This document shows, in pieces, positions 27,118 through 35,124 of a stretch of 64,000 bases of DNA (position 1 is the stretch's first letter; each line of letters starts with the position of its first letter). The notes under the pieces are model-generated. The model had not been told where the DNA came from, did no database searches, and saw nothing but the letters and a program-made list of their open reading frames with translations. This DNA is from Candidatus Anammoxibacter sp. GTDB lineage: Bacteria; Planctomycetota; Brocadiia; Brocadiales; Anammoxibacteraceae. The stretch covers positions 1 through 64,000 of the forward strand of contig JAIQZO010000071.1 in the NCBI GenBank assembly GCA_021777055.1, read 5' to 3'. Both the position numbers and the translations under genes were made by a program.

Positions 27118-27486
27118 ATGAGATTAATTAAAGCTATTGTTTTACCTGAAAAAGTTGTTATCATAAAAGATACATTACAAGAACAAGGTTTTCATGGAAT
27201 TACAACAAAGAACAGCCATGGATATGGGGAACAAAAGTTAACTATAAAAAAGGTGTACAGAGGTAATGTCTTTGAGGAAAGAGTTGATGCTGTCAGTAGG
27301 GTTGAATTAGAGTTAGTTGTTGCTGACGACAAAGTTGATGGTGTAATTAATACAATCCGAGAGGTTGGTTCTGGTGGTGCAGGAGGAGATGGAAGAATAT
27401 ATGTATTTCCATTAGAGAATTCTATTCATATTGGGTCAGGAACTCAGCATTTAGGTTGCCAGGAAGAAGAAGGATCTGATATTTAA
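27118..27486 (+). CDS. Divergent PII-family signalling protein, copy 2
   Basis: The 122-residue paralogue of the PII protein at 24444 is mostly identical over the first 70 residues and equally lacks the uridylylation Tyr (Phe52 in YRGNVF), the B-loop Lys (Ala in GGAGGDGRI) and the Arg pair (HIGSGTQH). The C-terminus keeps HLGCQEEE but is shorter. The start was set at ATG 27118 with GAGAGGGG upstream rather than the TTG-type start ten codons before. Two copies with small differences in the B-loop and tail suggest either mixed trimers or separate partners. A strong hairpin terminator follows. Confidence 0.75.
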   Translation: MRLIKAIVLPEKVVIIKDTLQEQGFHGITTKNSHGYGEQKLTIKKVYRGNVFEERVDAVSRVELELVVADDKVDGVINTIREVGSGGAGGDGRIYVFPLENSIHIGSGTQHLGCQEEEGSDI

Positions 27487-27585
27487 ATTATGAATTATTG
27501 TATAGTGATCTATAACCTATATTTCAGACAACACGCTTCCGGTTAGAGAAATTTGCAATCAGATCAATAATTTTAGTATTTAACT

Positions 27586-27629
27586 AAAGAGAAACCTTTC
27601 TGCTCTCCAAACAGAAAGATTTCTCTTTT
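27586..27629 (+). terminator. Hairpin terminator after PII copy 2
   Basis: AAAGAGAAACCTTTCTG (27586-27602) pairs with CAGAAAGATTTCTCTTT (27612-27628) with one mismatch and a nine-base loop, ending in a short T-run. It lies 100 bases after the stop. Confidence 0.65.
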
Positions 27630-27735
27630 CAAGCAAGGTGACATATTTGCGTCAACCAATTGGCCAGCGTTTTTTTGGTGTTAACTTAATAGTTAAAAGT
27701 CTGCCGAAGACACTAATTTAAGAAAAAAGTGGAGA

Positions 27736-28140
27736 ATGTTGATGTTTATTGAGTGGGGCGAAATTTTTTCAGTATCTAATGGCACATTGGATGCTCAGCA
27801 TAAGCAAATTGTTAAACGAATGAATGATTTACTTTCGGTTCTATCGAGCAAATCGAGAGAACAAACTATTAAGAAATCCATTGTAAGATTAAGAAGCGTT
27901 CTGGAAATCCATTTTAGATACGAAGAAGCATTAATGAAATACTCTTCTTTCCCTGAGTATGAAAACCATAGACAAATGCATCGTACATTGCTGATTAGAA
28001 CTGCAGAGTTATTTGATAAGTATGAAGACAAGACTGTATCTATATCTGAAATAATAGTTTTCATAAAGGAATGGTGGCTTCGCCACATTATCAACGATGA
28101 CAGAGAATATATTGAATGTATTGCAGAATTAGAGCTATAA
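27736..28140 (+). CDS. Bacteriohemerythrin
   Basis: The 134-residue four-helix protein has the hemerythrin di-iron ligand set: His in DAQHKQ (about residue 22), His in EIHFRYEEALM (about 58, with the Glu), His in ENHRQMH (about 77 and 81), and His/Asp in WWLRHIINDDREY (about 118 and 123). Such proteins bind O2 and serve in oxygen sensing, delivery or detoxification, useful in an anaerobe. It is a single-domain form. It is convergent with the DUF2877 gene, with 55 bases between. Confidence 0.85.
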   Translation: MLMFIEWGEIFSVSNGTLDAQHKQIVKRMNDLLSVLSSKSREQTIKKSIVRLRSVLEIHFRYEEALMKYSSFPEYENHRQMHRTLLIRTAELFDKYEDKTVSISEIIVFIKEWWLRHIINDDREYIECIAELEL

Positions 28141-28195
28141 TCACTTGTTTTGTAAATTAGTTTGAATAATAAAATTATAAATTAAAAACTCTTTA

Positions 28196-29182
28196 TTATT
28201 CTTCTCCTTCTGATAAGATTGCCTCTAAAGTCGTAATCAAACCAACCAAGATATCCGCCCCACTGGAATGCCCTATCTCTAATATTTTTTTTGTTAATAT
28301 TTTAACATGTTTACTATCACCTTGGAATAAGGATACCAGCCAATTGGATATCAAATCCTGTACCCATCCCCGTGCTGCAGCTTTAATAAGTGTAGCGGAA
28401 AAAGGAGATGTTTTATGTCCAACGGAATTTGCCAGGTTTTCAAGTTGATCTTCTGTGAACCTATCATTAAAAATAGTATTATAAAAATAAAGAGAGGCAA
28501 ACACTCCGCAGAGAAAATCATCTCCAGAAGGAGTTAGACCAATACCTACACCTACTATTTTTTGGGAATATTTGGAAAATTCCAGCCAATCCCTATCCCT
28601 GATGGATAAACTTATTCTTTGAATATGTGGCTTTACCGCCTCTAATATTTGATTATCCTCATCATTACCAATCAAAATTGGAAAGAAACCGTCTATTCCA
28701 GTTGTTAGACACGCCTCTCGTCGGCATTCCTGCAACTCTTTAATAATATTTTCCTGTGGAATGATATACTTAATTGTAAAACTAGGGGTATAAATGGGCA
28801 TAAATCTTAGATTCAAATAGAAAGACCTTCCAATCTTCTCTTGACGTGCAGTGGCAGTGTCTCTGCATGCATCAACACGGTTGATGCACTCCATATTACC
28901 ATCAATATATGGATATTGTTTCAAATTGCTCATACTCCATCTTTTAATACACAATCTCCTTTTTGTAATAGAAAAAGTATCGCCTATACAAATACTTTTG
29001 GGTAAAATATTTGTCCTTATGGTGAATGGATGGTTTGGTATCTTTTCGGAACCAAGTGTCAAAACACAGTTTTCTGCCGTTAAATGTATTGAATTCTCAA
29101 ATATAGCAGTCACTCTTCCTGTTTGTTCAGATGTCTCGTTTTCTATAACCCCACAACCTACTGTTTCTTGATTAATAACCAT
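28196..29182 (-). CDS. allH: DUF2877 protein, AllH-like subunit of oxamate carbamoyltransferase
   Basis: The 328-residue protein carries the DUF2877 signature GVGIGLTPSGDDFLCGVFASL (key residues GLTPSGDD, about 213-220) followed by KTSPFSATLIKAAARG. In E. coli the DUF2877 protein YlbF (AllH) works with AllF (FdrA) and AllG (YlbE, DUF1116) as oxamate carbamoyltransferase, which makes oxamate and carbamoyl phosphate from oxalurate and phosphate. Both partners are encoded upstream in this same-strand gene series. A 315-base gap with a palindromic element separates it from the GlcF-like gene, and no ribosome-binding site is visible, so its expression may differ from the rest. Assignment rests on family recognition from memory. 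Confidence 0.8.
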   Translation of the reverse strand: MVINQETVGCGVIENETSEQTGRVTAIFENSIHLTAENCVLTLGSEKIPNHPFTIRTNILPKSICIGDTFSITKRRLCIKRWSMSNLKQYPYIDGNMECINRVDACRDTATARQEKIGRSFYLNLRFMPIYTPSFTIKYIIPQENIIKELQECRREACLTTGIDGFFPILIGNDEDNQILEAVKPHIQRISLSIRDRDWLEFSKYSQKIVGVGIGLTPSGDDFLCGVFASLYFYNTIFNDRFTEDQLENLANSVGHKTSPFSATLIKAAARGWVQDLISNWLVSLFQGDSKHVKILTKKILEIGHSSGADILVGLITTLEAILSEGEE

Positions 29183-29497
29183 TGTTTTTTAGTAAGTTTA
29201 AACTGTTTTCAAAGAAATCAATTTATATAAAAGATATAAAACTATATAAAATACCACAACGGGGTGAAACATACCAGCGCAGGGCAACGCCCTGGGGCAA
29301 AGATAACCATTAAAACTCACCCTGCATGGGTGCAACATATATAACCGACGTAATCAAATGTATGTTACGCCCTTACAGGGCTATATCTTTTTTCTACTTT
29401 GTCCCAGGGCGTTGCCCTGCGCTGGTATATCTGCCCCTTACAGGGCCAAACTTATAGATTAGATCTGCAAACAGTTTGAACTTACGTTTTTTATTTT
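29183..29497. repeat. Palindromic element, family B (perfect 26-bp arms)
   Basis: ATACCAGCGCAGGGCAACGC plus CCTGGG at 29271-29296 is exactly complementary to 29403-29428. Further partly complementary tracts (GGGGTGAAAC, CCCTGCATGGG, CCCTTACAGGG) lie inside and outside. A second copy is at 57049-57332. It looks like a non-coding mobile or REP-like element inserted between the GlcF-like gene and allH. Confidence 0.75.
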
Positions 29498-30679
29498 TCA
29501 TTCTAACGACTCTAGAAGTAACTCTTCCACACCTGCAAATTGTAACGGGCTGTTAAGCGCTTTTAACGATTGAGTAAAACTAGTTTGGCAAAACGGACAC
29601 ATGGTCACAAGGGTATCTGCGCCGGTCTCTTCCGCTTCTTTAACACGACTATTTGAAATCTCTGTTGCCATGTCAGGATAGTTTGCCTTTACCCCCCCGC
29701 CTGCACCACAACACTTAGAGTCTTTTCTCTTAAAATCCATTTCAATAAGTTCGATTCCCGGTATAGAGTTTAATATCTCCCTTGGTTCATCATAAATATT
29801 CTGCGCTCTGCCAAGATGACATGGATCGTGATAAGTAACCTTTCTTTTAAGCTCTCTTACCGGCTTAAGTTTTTTCTGCCTGAGAAGATCAACATAAATC
29901 TCCGAGAAATGCACCACTTTAATATCCCATTTTTTACCAAGATGTTTTGCCCAGACAGGATAGTCATGTCTTAATGTTTTCGAACAACCCGAACATGGGG
30001 TAACAATCTTCTTGACACCCATTTCATTAAACAGATCAACATTAGATCCAATTAACCTTTTTGCTGATTCTATCTGTCCTGTCCTTAAGATCGGACTGGA
30101 GCAGCACACTTCTTTGCCCCCTGCATAGCAGAAAGGTATACCGACACGGGTCAGTATCTTTGCTCCTGTTTGCAGCATAGGAGGCATTTTATACGAGCAT
30201 GTACAACCTCCAAATAGTAGGATTTCCGCTTTTTCACTGGGTTTTATATCAGGCAACAACCATCGATCTCTTTCAGCTTTTGGCTCACCATACGGATTAT
30301 CAAATTCCTCAACAAACTTTCCAAATTTCTTGTGTGCCGGCATTGGACCACTGCCCATTTTCACAGATTCCGCTCTTGCCGCTTCCCAAATTTGTACTAA
30401 TGGTATATCTGTCTGGCAAACCTCAACACATCTTTCACAGGTAGTACATTGATAGAGTCTTTCTACCCAATCATTAGTGAGTTCACCTTTTCCATCTTTA
30501 ATCTTTTTTAGATGATAGATTTTTGACCTTGGCGAAAATGCTTCAAAACCTCCACCAAAAGGATGTGTAGGACACACCGGTTTACAGAAACCGCATCGAG
30601 CACAGGTGGATAGTGCATAGTCTAAAGATTCTGATAACCCTAACTCATCGAATAACGAAAGCTTACTGTTTTTTGTCAT
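29498..30679 (-). CDS. GlcF-like iron-sulfur subunit of a 2-hydroxyacid oxidase
   Basis: The 393-residue protein has two 4Fe-4S motifs near the N-terminus (CARCGFCKPVCPTHP and CTTCERCVEVCQTD, between about residues 26 and 92). It also has the two cysteine-rich CCG domains (LFGGCTCSYK...EVCCSSPI...CSGCSKTL and YHDPCHLGR...SKCCGAGGG...MCPFCQTSF). This is the layout of GlcF, LldE-type and heterodisulfide-reductase-D-like subunits that pass electrons from a flavoprotein. It starts two bases after the stop of the GlcD-like gene, so the two form one enzyme. In this cluster a likely substrate is a 2-hydroxyacid such as ureidoglycolate or glycolate (inference). Confidence 0.85.
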   Translation of the reverse strand: MTKNSKLSLFDELGLSESLDYALSTCARCGFCKPVCPTHPFGGGFEAFSPRSKIYHLKKIKDGKGELTNDWVERLYQCTTCERCVEVCQTDIPLVQIWEAARAESVKMGSGPMPAHKKFGKFVEEFDNPYGEPKAERDRWLLPDIKPSEKAEILLFGGCTCSYKMPPMLQTGAKILTRVGIPFCYAGGKEVCCSSPILRTGQIESAKRLIGSNVDLFNEMGVKKIVTPCSGCSKTLRHDYPVWAKHLGKKWDIKVVHFSEIYVDLLRQKKLKPVRELKRKVTYHDPCHLGRAQNIYDEPREILNSIPGIELIEMDFKRKDSKCCGAGGGVKANYPDMATEISNSRVKEAEETGADTLVTMCPFCQTSFTQSLKALNSPLQFAGVEELLLESLE

Positions 30680-30681
30680 AA

Positions 30682-32142
30682 CTATTCCCCATGTTTTTCA
30701 TTAAAAACAGATTTATATCTATTTTTATAGATAGATATTTTTGCTATTGGTGACATCAGTTTTGAGATTAGATTCATAAAAACACAGATATTCAAGAGTG
30801 GTATCTGTCTTATTTTAGGAGGTATTATCTTGCCTGGATTTAATAAAAGTTTAGAATCCCTCTCTTTCTTTGTATTTACAATATAGTTGTATTTTTTCAT
30901 GCCAAACAACTCTTTAGAATTGTTAGCTAACCATAATCCTGCCGTGTAGAAAGAACCTCCATAACGTAACGCTATTCCTAATGGCCTCAACGCCTTTGCC
31001 ATCCTTATCTGATAAAACATACTTTTAGCATTATCAAGAATATAAACTAATACTGCCATTTTATTATCATTAACAACAACGGCCTCCATTCCAAGGGTAT
31101 CATTTGCTAGATCTTTTTCTATCTCCGTCCATGCTCTGTCAAAACATTTCTCCGGAAGATAAAATTCACCTACCAAGACCGATGGCCCAAACTTTTTTAT
31201 CCGCATGGGATAAAACCGATCCTCCCACTCTTCCATCGCAGTCTCTTTGCTTAATGATTTCCCCGCGGATTCATCAATAATTGATTTCAGAGTAATATCA
31301 TCTTTATTGCTTTCTTCAAATGCAATTAAGGCATGAAAATCTTGCGTACCATTTCCATTCTCATAGTTCTCCTGTTTACGCATCCTAATGTAACCTGAGG
31401 AATGGAGTATAATAGTATATGGCTTAAGCCTTTCACGAGCTTTTATAATAAAACTTTGTGCTGACTCTGTATTTGGTAAAAGAACACCGTATGGAACAAT
31501 TCTTTCTGCTTTTATACATTTCAATCTAAGACGCACAATTACTCCAAATATTCCGCATGTCTGATGGTATATTTCCATATCACTGCCGGAATATGTTCTT
31601 ACCTTACAATCCAGGTCAATTACGTCAATCTCTGTAACCACATCTCTAACACTTCCATATCTCATGCTTCCAAGCCCAACCCCACCTTTTGGAAACCATC
31701 CACCAACAGTAGATGAAGGCGCGCTAGTAGGACAGATACTGTTGTCAAGTCCGATCTTCCGTAATTCAAAGGAGAGATTATTCCAGATGATACCCGGTTC
31801 AACATCTACTGTAAGCGGCTCTTTATTAATGGATATTATTTTGTTCATACATGCCATATCCAGAACTATACCACCATTAGTAGGAATTGCACCTCCATAA
31901 CCGGAACTTCCTTGACCTCGTGGTGTAACGGCAATTCCAAATTCATTTGCTATAGAGAGTGTATCGATTACATCCTGATTACTTTTCGCTACAATTGCAG
32001 CTTCAGGTTTACAGTTAATCATACTCATAATAATAGACGGTATTTCACCAATATCATGATCATAAACCTCTAATAGTTCAGAGTCGAACGTAACTCTCTC
32101 TTCTAATTTTTCTTTTAATCTATCACGAATTCTTTGATTCAT
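30682..32142 (-). CDS. GlcD-like FAD-binding oxidase subunit
   Basis: The protein (486 residues from ATG 32142, chosen because AGGAG lies six bases before it) has a PCMH-type FAD-binding domain: AIVAKSNQDVIDTL, VTPRGQGSSGYGGAIPTNGG (FAD pyrophosphate loop), VDVEPGIIWNNL and STVGGWFPKGGVGLGSMRYG. The C-terminal cap ends with LLNPGKIIPP, as in GlcD and D-lactate/2-hydroxyglutarate oxidases. An extra C-terminal hydrophobic stretch (ICVFMNLISKLMSPIAKI) may touch the membrane. With the GlcF-like partner it should oxidise a 2-hydroxyacid and feed electrons to quinone or cytochromes. Oxidation of ureidoglycolate to oxalurate would link it to the carbamoyltransferase; that is a hypothesis. Confidence 0.85.
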   Translation of the reverse strand: MNQRIRDRLKEKLEERVTFDSELLEVYDHDIGEIPSIIMSMINCKPEAAIVAKSNQDVIDTLSIANEFGIAVTPRGQGSSGYGGAIPTNGGIVLDMACMNKIISINKEPLTVDVEPGIIWNNLSFELRKIGLDNSICPTSAPSSTVGGWFPKGGVGLGSMRYGSVRDVVTEIDVIDLDCKVRTYSGSDMEIYHQTCGIFGVIVRLRLKCIKAERIVPYGVLLPNTESAQSFIIKARERLKPYTIILHSSGYIRMRKQENYENGNGTQDFHALIAFEESNKDDITLKSIIDESAGKSLSKETAMEEWEDRFYPMRIKKFGPSVLVGEFYLPEKCFDRAWTEIEKDLANDTLGMEAVVVNDNKMAVLVYILDNAKSMFYQIRMAKALRPLGIALRYGGSFYTAGLWLANNSKELFGMKKYNYIVNTKKERDSKLLLNPGKIIPPKIRQIPLLNICVFMNLISKLMSPIAKISIYKNRYKSVFNEKHGE

Positions 32143-32160
32143 CTTAATCTCCTGCCACAA

Positions 32161-32554
32161 TGTTTTGCAAAAATAGTGTTTGCCTGGCTTTTTTTTATAG
32201 GTTTGATGTAAGTTTAATATGTTTACAGAAAGACAATATAACCGTAAAGCAATTTTATAATGAATGTCTCTGTCGCCCCTAATTGGGCTTGCACTATTGA
32301 ACCACTATTTCCCATAGCTTACGCTATGGGCTATCTTCTTTCGTCCCTACGGGACTTATCTTGCGATTTGTTTCTAATAAATATTTATAATGTAAGCCCT
32401 GTTAAGGGCGATAGATGTTAGCCCATAGCGTAAGCTATGGGAATTATGAAAACATATTTTAGCCCAGTAAAGGGCGACAGAAACTTGATCAAATAACAAA
32501 ATTAATAGAATCTGTGTAAATTTGAAGGGAAGGGAACTTTAAAAATTAGCATTC
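32161..32554. repeat. Palindromic element, family C
   Basis: CCCATAGCTTACGCTATGGG (32310-32329) has a near copy in inverted setting at about 32418-32440 (AGCCCATAGCGTAAGCTATG). Outer tracts CTCTGTCGCCCCTAATTGGG (about 32267) and AGCCCAGTAAAGGGCGACAG (about 32462) are also complementary, so the element is about 220 bp. A half copy is found at 49484-49510. No gene is supported. Confidence 0.65.
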
Positions 32555-34075
32555 CTATTCTAAATCGTTATTAATAACTCTCATGGCAACCCTTGCTGCA
32601 TCAGCGTTAGTATCAAACAGAAAGAATCCTGCTTTTTTAAGCCGTTCTCTTTGATTTTTAAGGGATTGTGGATCACTATCTGTTCCACAAACATGGGCGA
32701 TTAATATGGGCCCAGCATCGTTTATCTTTTCCCGTGCTGAATTTAATGCCTTGACCATATCACCTGCTGGGTCTTCTGCTGATCCATATCCTAACACTAT
32801 ATCGATTAAAATTACCTTTGTTTCGGGATCTGTAAACTCTTCTATAAATCTTTCCTCACGAAAATCAGAGCTAATCATTGGATGAGGCCGGCCATTTGTA
32901 AAGTCATCTTCACCCATATCTATACAAAGATGTTGAGAACCTTTGGCCGGATAATCAAGCTTTAATTTTGCCTCCAATGCTATATTTGAGTATACATCCA
33001 CATCGTTATTATTGTTAAATATTAGTAACGCTTCATAACAAAGAGTTCCCCCCGCATATAAACCACGAAGATACTTTCTCTCTTTTGTCATGTTTAGTAA
33101 ATGGCGGTTTAACGGTTCAGGGATTTTTACTGTTTTCTTCTTTTTTTTACAAGCAGAATATGCAGCATCCTCAAGTGTATTTACAATAGTTACATTTTTA
33201 TTTCCATTAAGTTTAGAATCTATACCTAGAAAACATATGGTTACCGGAAGTGCTGTTTTTACCGCCTCATCTACAACATCTTGCATCACCTTTAGAGAGG
33301 CTGGTTTTGATATCAATACCAATGATTTCGTCTTCTTATCTTTTGCAAGTTTTCTAATTGCGGATATCATCATAAGCCCACCAACCGATCCTTTAAGATC
33401 TCTTCCTCCCACACCTATTGCGTGGGAAATACCTTTACCAAGGTGATGAATAAGAGATGTAATCTCCTGTATCCCAGTTCCAGAAGCACCAATCACACCT
33501 ATTTCACCTTGCCTAATAACATTGGCAAAACCTAATGGCACTCCATTAATAATTGCCGTTCCACAATCCGGACCCATCATTAACAGGTCTTTCTTTACAG
33601 CTAATTTCTTTAAATGAACTTCATCTTCTAAAGCTACATTGTCTGAAAAAAGCATAACGTTAAGATTCTGTTCAACCGCATTAATCACATCGAGTGTAGC
33701 AAATTGACCTGGAACAGAGAAAAAGGCTAAGTTTGCGTTAGGCATAGTAGTAACCGCTTGATCAATATTGTTAAGAACTGCATATTTACTCTCTTTACTT
33801 GTTGGTTTTGACAATAGGTTATCTATTTCAATAACAGCATTATCCGCAGATGATTCGGTTTCAGATTCAACGCAGATAATCAAATCGTTCGGTGTTGAGG
33901 ACTTAATATCTTCAAGCATTAACCCCAGATCATTTATTATTTTTTTATTACCATCAGTACCAAGAAGTACTAAGACTTTTTTTACTCCATCGATGGCGTT
34001 TACCTTTCGTGAAATATTCATCAATCTGACAGAATCCTGGTACTCATTCTTTCTCACAATTACCTTTTGCGACAT
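32555..34075 (-). CDS. allF: FdrA/AllF, acyl-CoA-synthetase-like subunit of oxamate carbamoyltransferase
   Basis: The 506-residue protein matches FdrA: N-terminal VRKNEYQDSVRLM, a CoA-ligase-like Rossmann segment (GPDCGTAIINGVPLGFANV, GEIGVIGASGTGIQEI, AIGVGGRDLKGSVGG), and a second ligase-like domain (GLYAGGTLCYEAL ... ILIDIVLGYGSAEDPAGD). FdrA proteins have a succinyl-CoA-synthetase fold but in E. coli FdrA (AllF) is one of three proteins needed for oxamate carbamoyltransferase. AGGAG lies before the start. It follows the carbamate kinase gene by 18 bases, with DUF1116 upstream. Slightly shorter than E. coli FdrA (about 555). Confidence in the family is high, in the reaction moderate. Confidence 0.85.
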   Translation of the reverse strand: MSQKVIVRKNEYQDSVRLMNISRKVNAIDGVKKVLVLLGTDGNKKIINDLGLMLEDIKSSTPNDLIICVESETESSADNAVIEIDNLLSKPTSKESKYAVLNNIDQAVTTMPNANLAFFSVPGQFATLDVINAVEQNLNVMLFSDNVALEDEVHLKKLAVKKDLLMMGPDCGTAIINGVPLGFANVIRQGEIGVIGASGTGIQEITSLIHHLGKGISHAIGVGGRDLKGSVGGLMMISAIRKLAKDKKTKSLVLISKPASLKVMQDVVDEAVKTALPVTICFLGIDSKLNGNKNVTIVNTLEDAAYSACKKKKKTVKIPEPLNRHLLNMTKERKYLRGLYAGGTLCYEALLIFNNNNDVDVYSNIALEAKLKLDYPAKGSQHLCIDMGEDDFTNGRPHPMISSDFREERFIEEFTDPETKVILIDIVLGYGSAEDPAGDMVKALNSAREKINDAGPILIAHVCGTDSDPQSLKNQRERLKKAGFFLFDTNADAARVAMRVINNDLE

Positions 34076-34093
34076 ATTTGTTCTCCTCTACAT

Positions 34094-35047
34094 TCAGGAC
34101 TGTTCATGGTTAACGATTCGTGTACAGAATCCTTGATCTATTGCATTTGCAACATTATCTTCACTGGTTATGATTACCTCTTTTCCGCCCTTTTCTATAT
34201 ATTCAATTGCAGCTTCTATCTTTGGGCCCATACTTCCTGCGGGGAATTGCCCCTCCTTAAGCCACTTTTTTGCTTCTTTAATGGTCATTACGTCTATTTG
34301 TCTTTGAGTTGGCTTGCCAAAATCAATCGCAACCTTTTCCACTCCGGTAAGTATGAGAAAAAGTTCGGCTTCAAGATTATATGCTAGAAGTGAAGCCGCA
34401 AAATCTTTATCAATAACACCTTCAGTACCTATAACCGATCCGGTATGGTAGTTTACTGGTATTCCACCACCACCACATGCAATAACAATGACACCGCTTT
34501 CAATAAGGTGTCTGATCGTATTCAGTTCCAATATCTTTTGTGGTTTTGGCGAATAAACAACACGTCTATATCCCCTGCCAGAATCTTCCATTATGTTCCA
34601 TTTATCATTTTTCCTATGTTGTTCACCAACTTCCTTACTGTAAAAAGGGCCTATGGGTTTTGTTGGATTCTCATATGCGGGATCTTTCTCGTCCACAACA
34701 ACCTGTGTCATAATTGTAGCGACTTCTTTTGCGAAACGGTCCTCTTCCAGGACGCAACGCATACTGATCTCCAGCATATGCCCCAAGAGACCTTGTGATG
34801 AAGCCACCGCAACATCCAAAGGTGGTACCGGAATTAGATCTTTTGCCTTCTCAAATTGTAATAACAAATTTCCTACTTGCGGGCCATTACCATGAACTAT
34901 TACCAATTCATATCTTTTATGAAGTATCGCAAGCATCTGTTTGCAAGCCTGTTTCGCATTGTTAAGCTGTGCTTCAAAAGATAAGTCATCGTTTGATTTA
35001 AGGATAGCGTTACCGCCGATGGCAACTACTGCTATTGGTTTTGCCAT
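34094..35047 (-). CDS. arcC: Carbamate kinase
   Basis: The 317-residue enzyme shows the amino-acid-kinase fold motifs of carbamate kinase: VVAIGGNAILKSND at the N-terminus, VIVHGNGPQVGNLLLQ (about residues 49-64), VIACGGGGIPVNY (about 206-218), and the final ITSEDNVANAIDQGFCTRI. It converts carbamoyl phosphate and ADP to ATP, CO2 and ammonia. In E. coli the corresponding gene allK (ybcF) lies with allFGH. Here it is placed between DUF1116 and FdrA with a strong AGGAG site, so it should harvest the carbamoyl phosphate made by the transferase. Confidence 0.92.
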   Translation of the reverse strand: MAKPIAVVAIGGNAILKSNDDLSFEAQLNNAKQACKQMLAILHKRYELVIVHGNGPQVGNLLLQFEKAKDLIPVPPLDVAVASSQGLLGHMLEISMRCVLEEDRFAKEVATIMTQVVVDEKDPAYENPTKPIGPFYSKEVGEQHRKNDKWNIMEDSGRGYRRVVYSPKPQKILELNTIRHLIESGVIVIACGGGGIPVNYHTGSVIGTEGVIDKDFAASLLAYNLEAELFLILTGVEKVAIDFGKPTQRQIDVMTIKEAKKWLKEGQFPAGSMGPKIEAAIEYIEKGGKEVIITSEDNVANAIDQGFCTRIVNHEQS

Positions 35048-35124
35048 AATTTTCTCCTAAGACAGTGATTATTTATAAATTAAAGATTTTGCCACAAATA
35101 ATATGATTATATGGGCAAATTAAA

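Noticed and set aside
27640-27700. TTGGCCAGCG before the hemerythrin gene considered as a sigma-54 promoter
   Set aside because: No GC at the correct distance for the -12 element.
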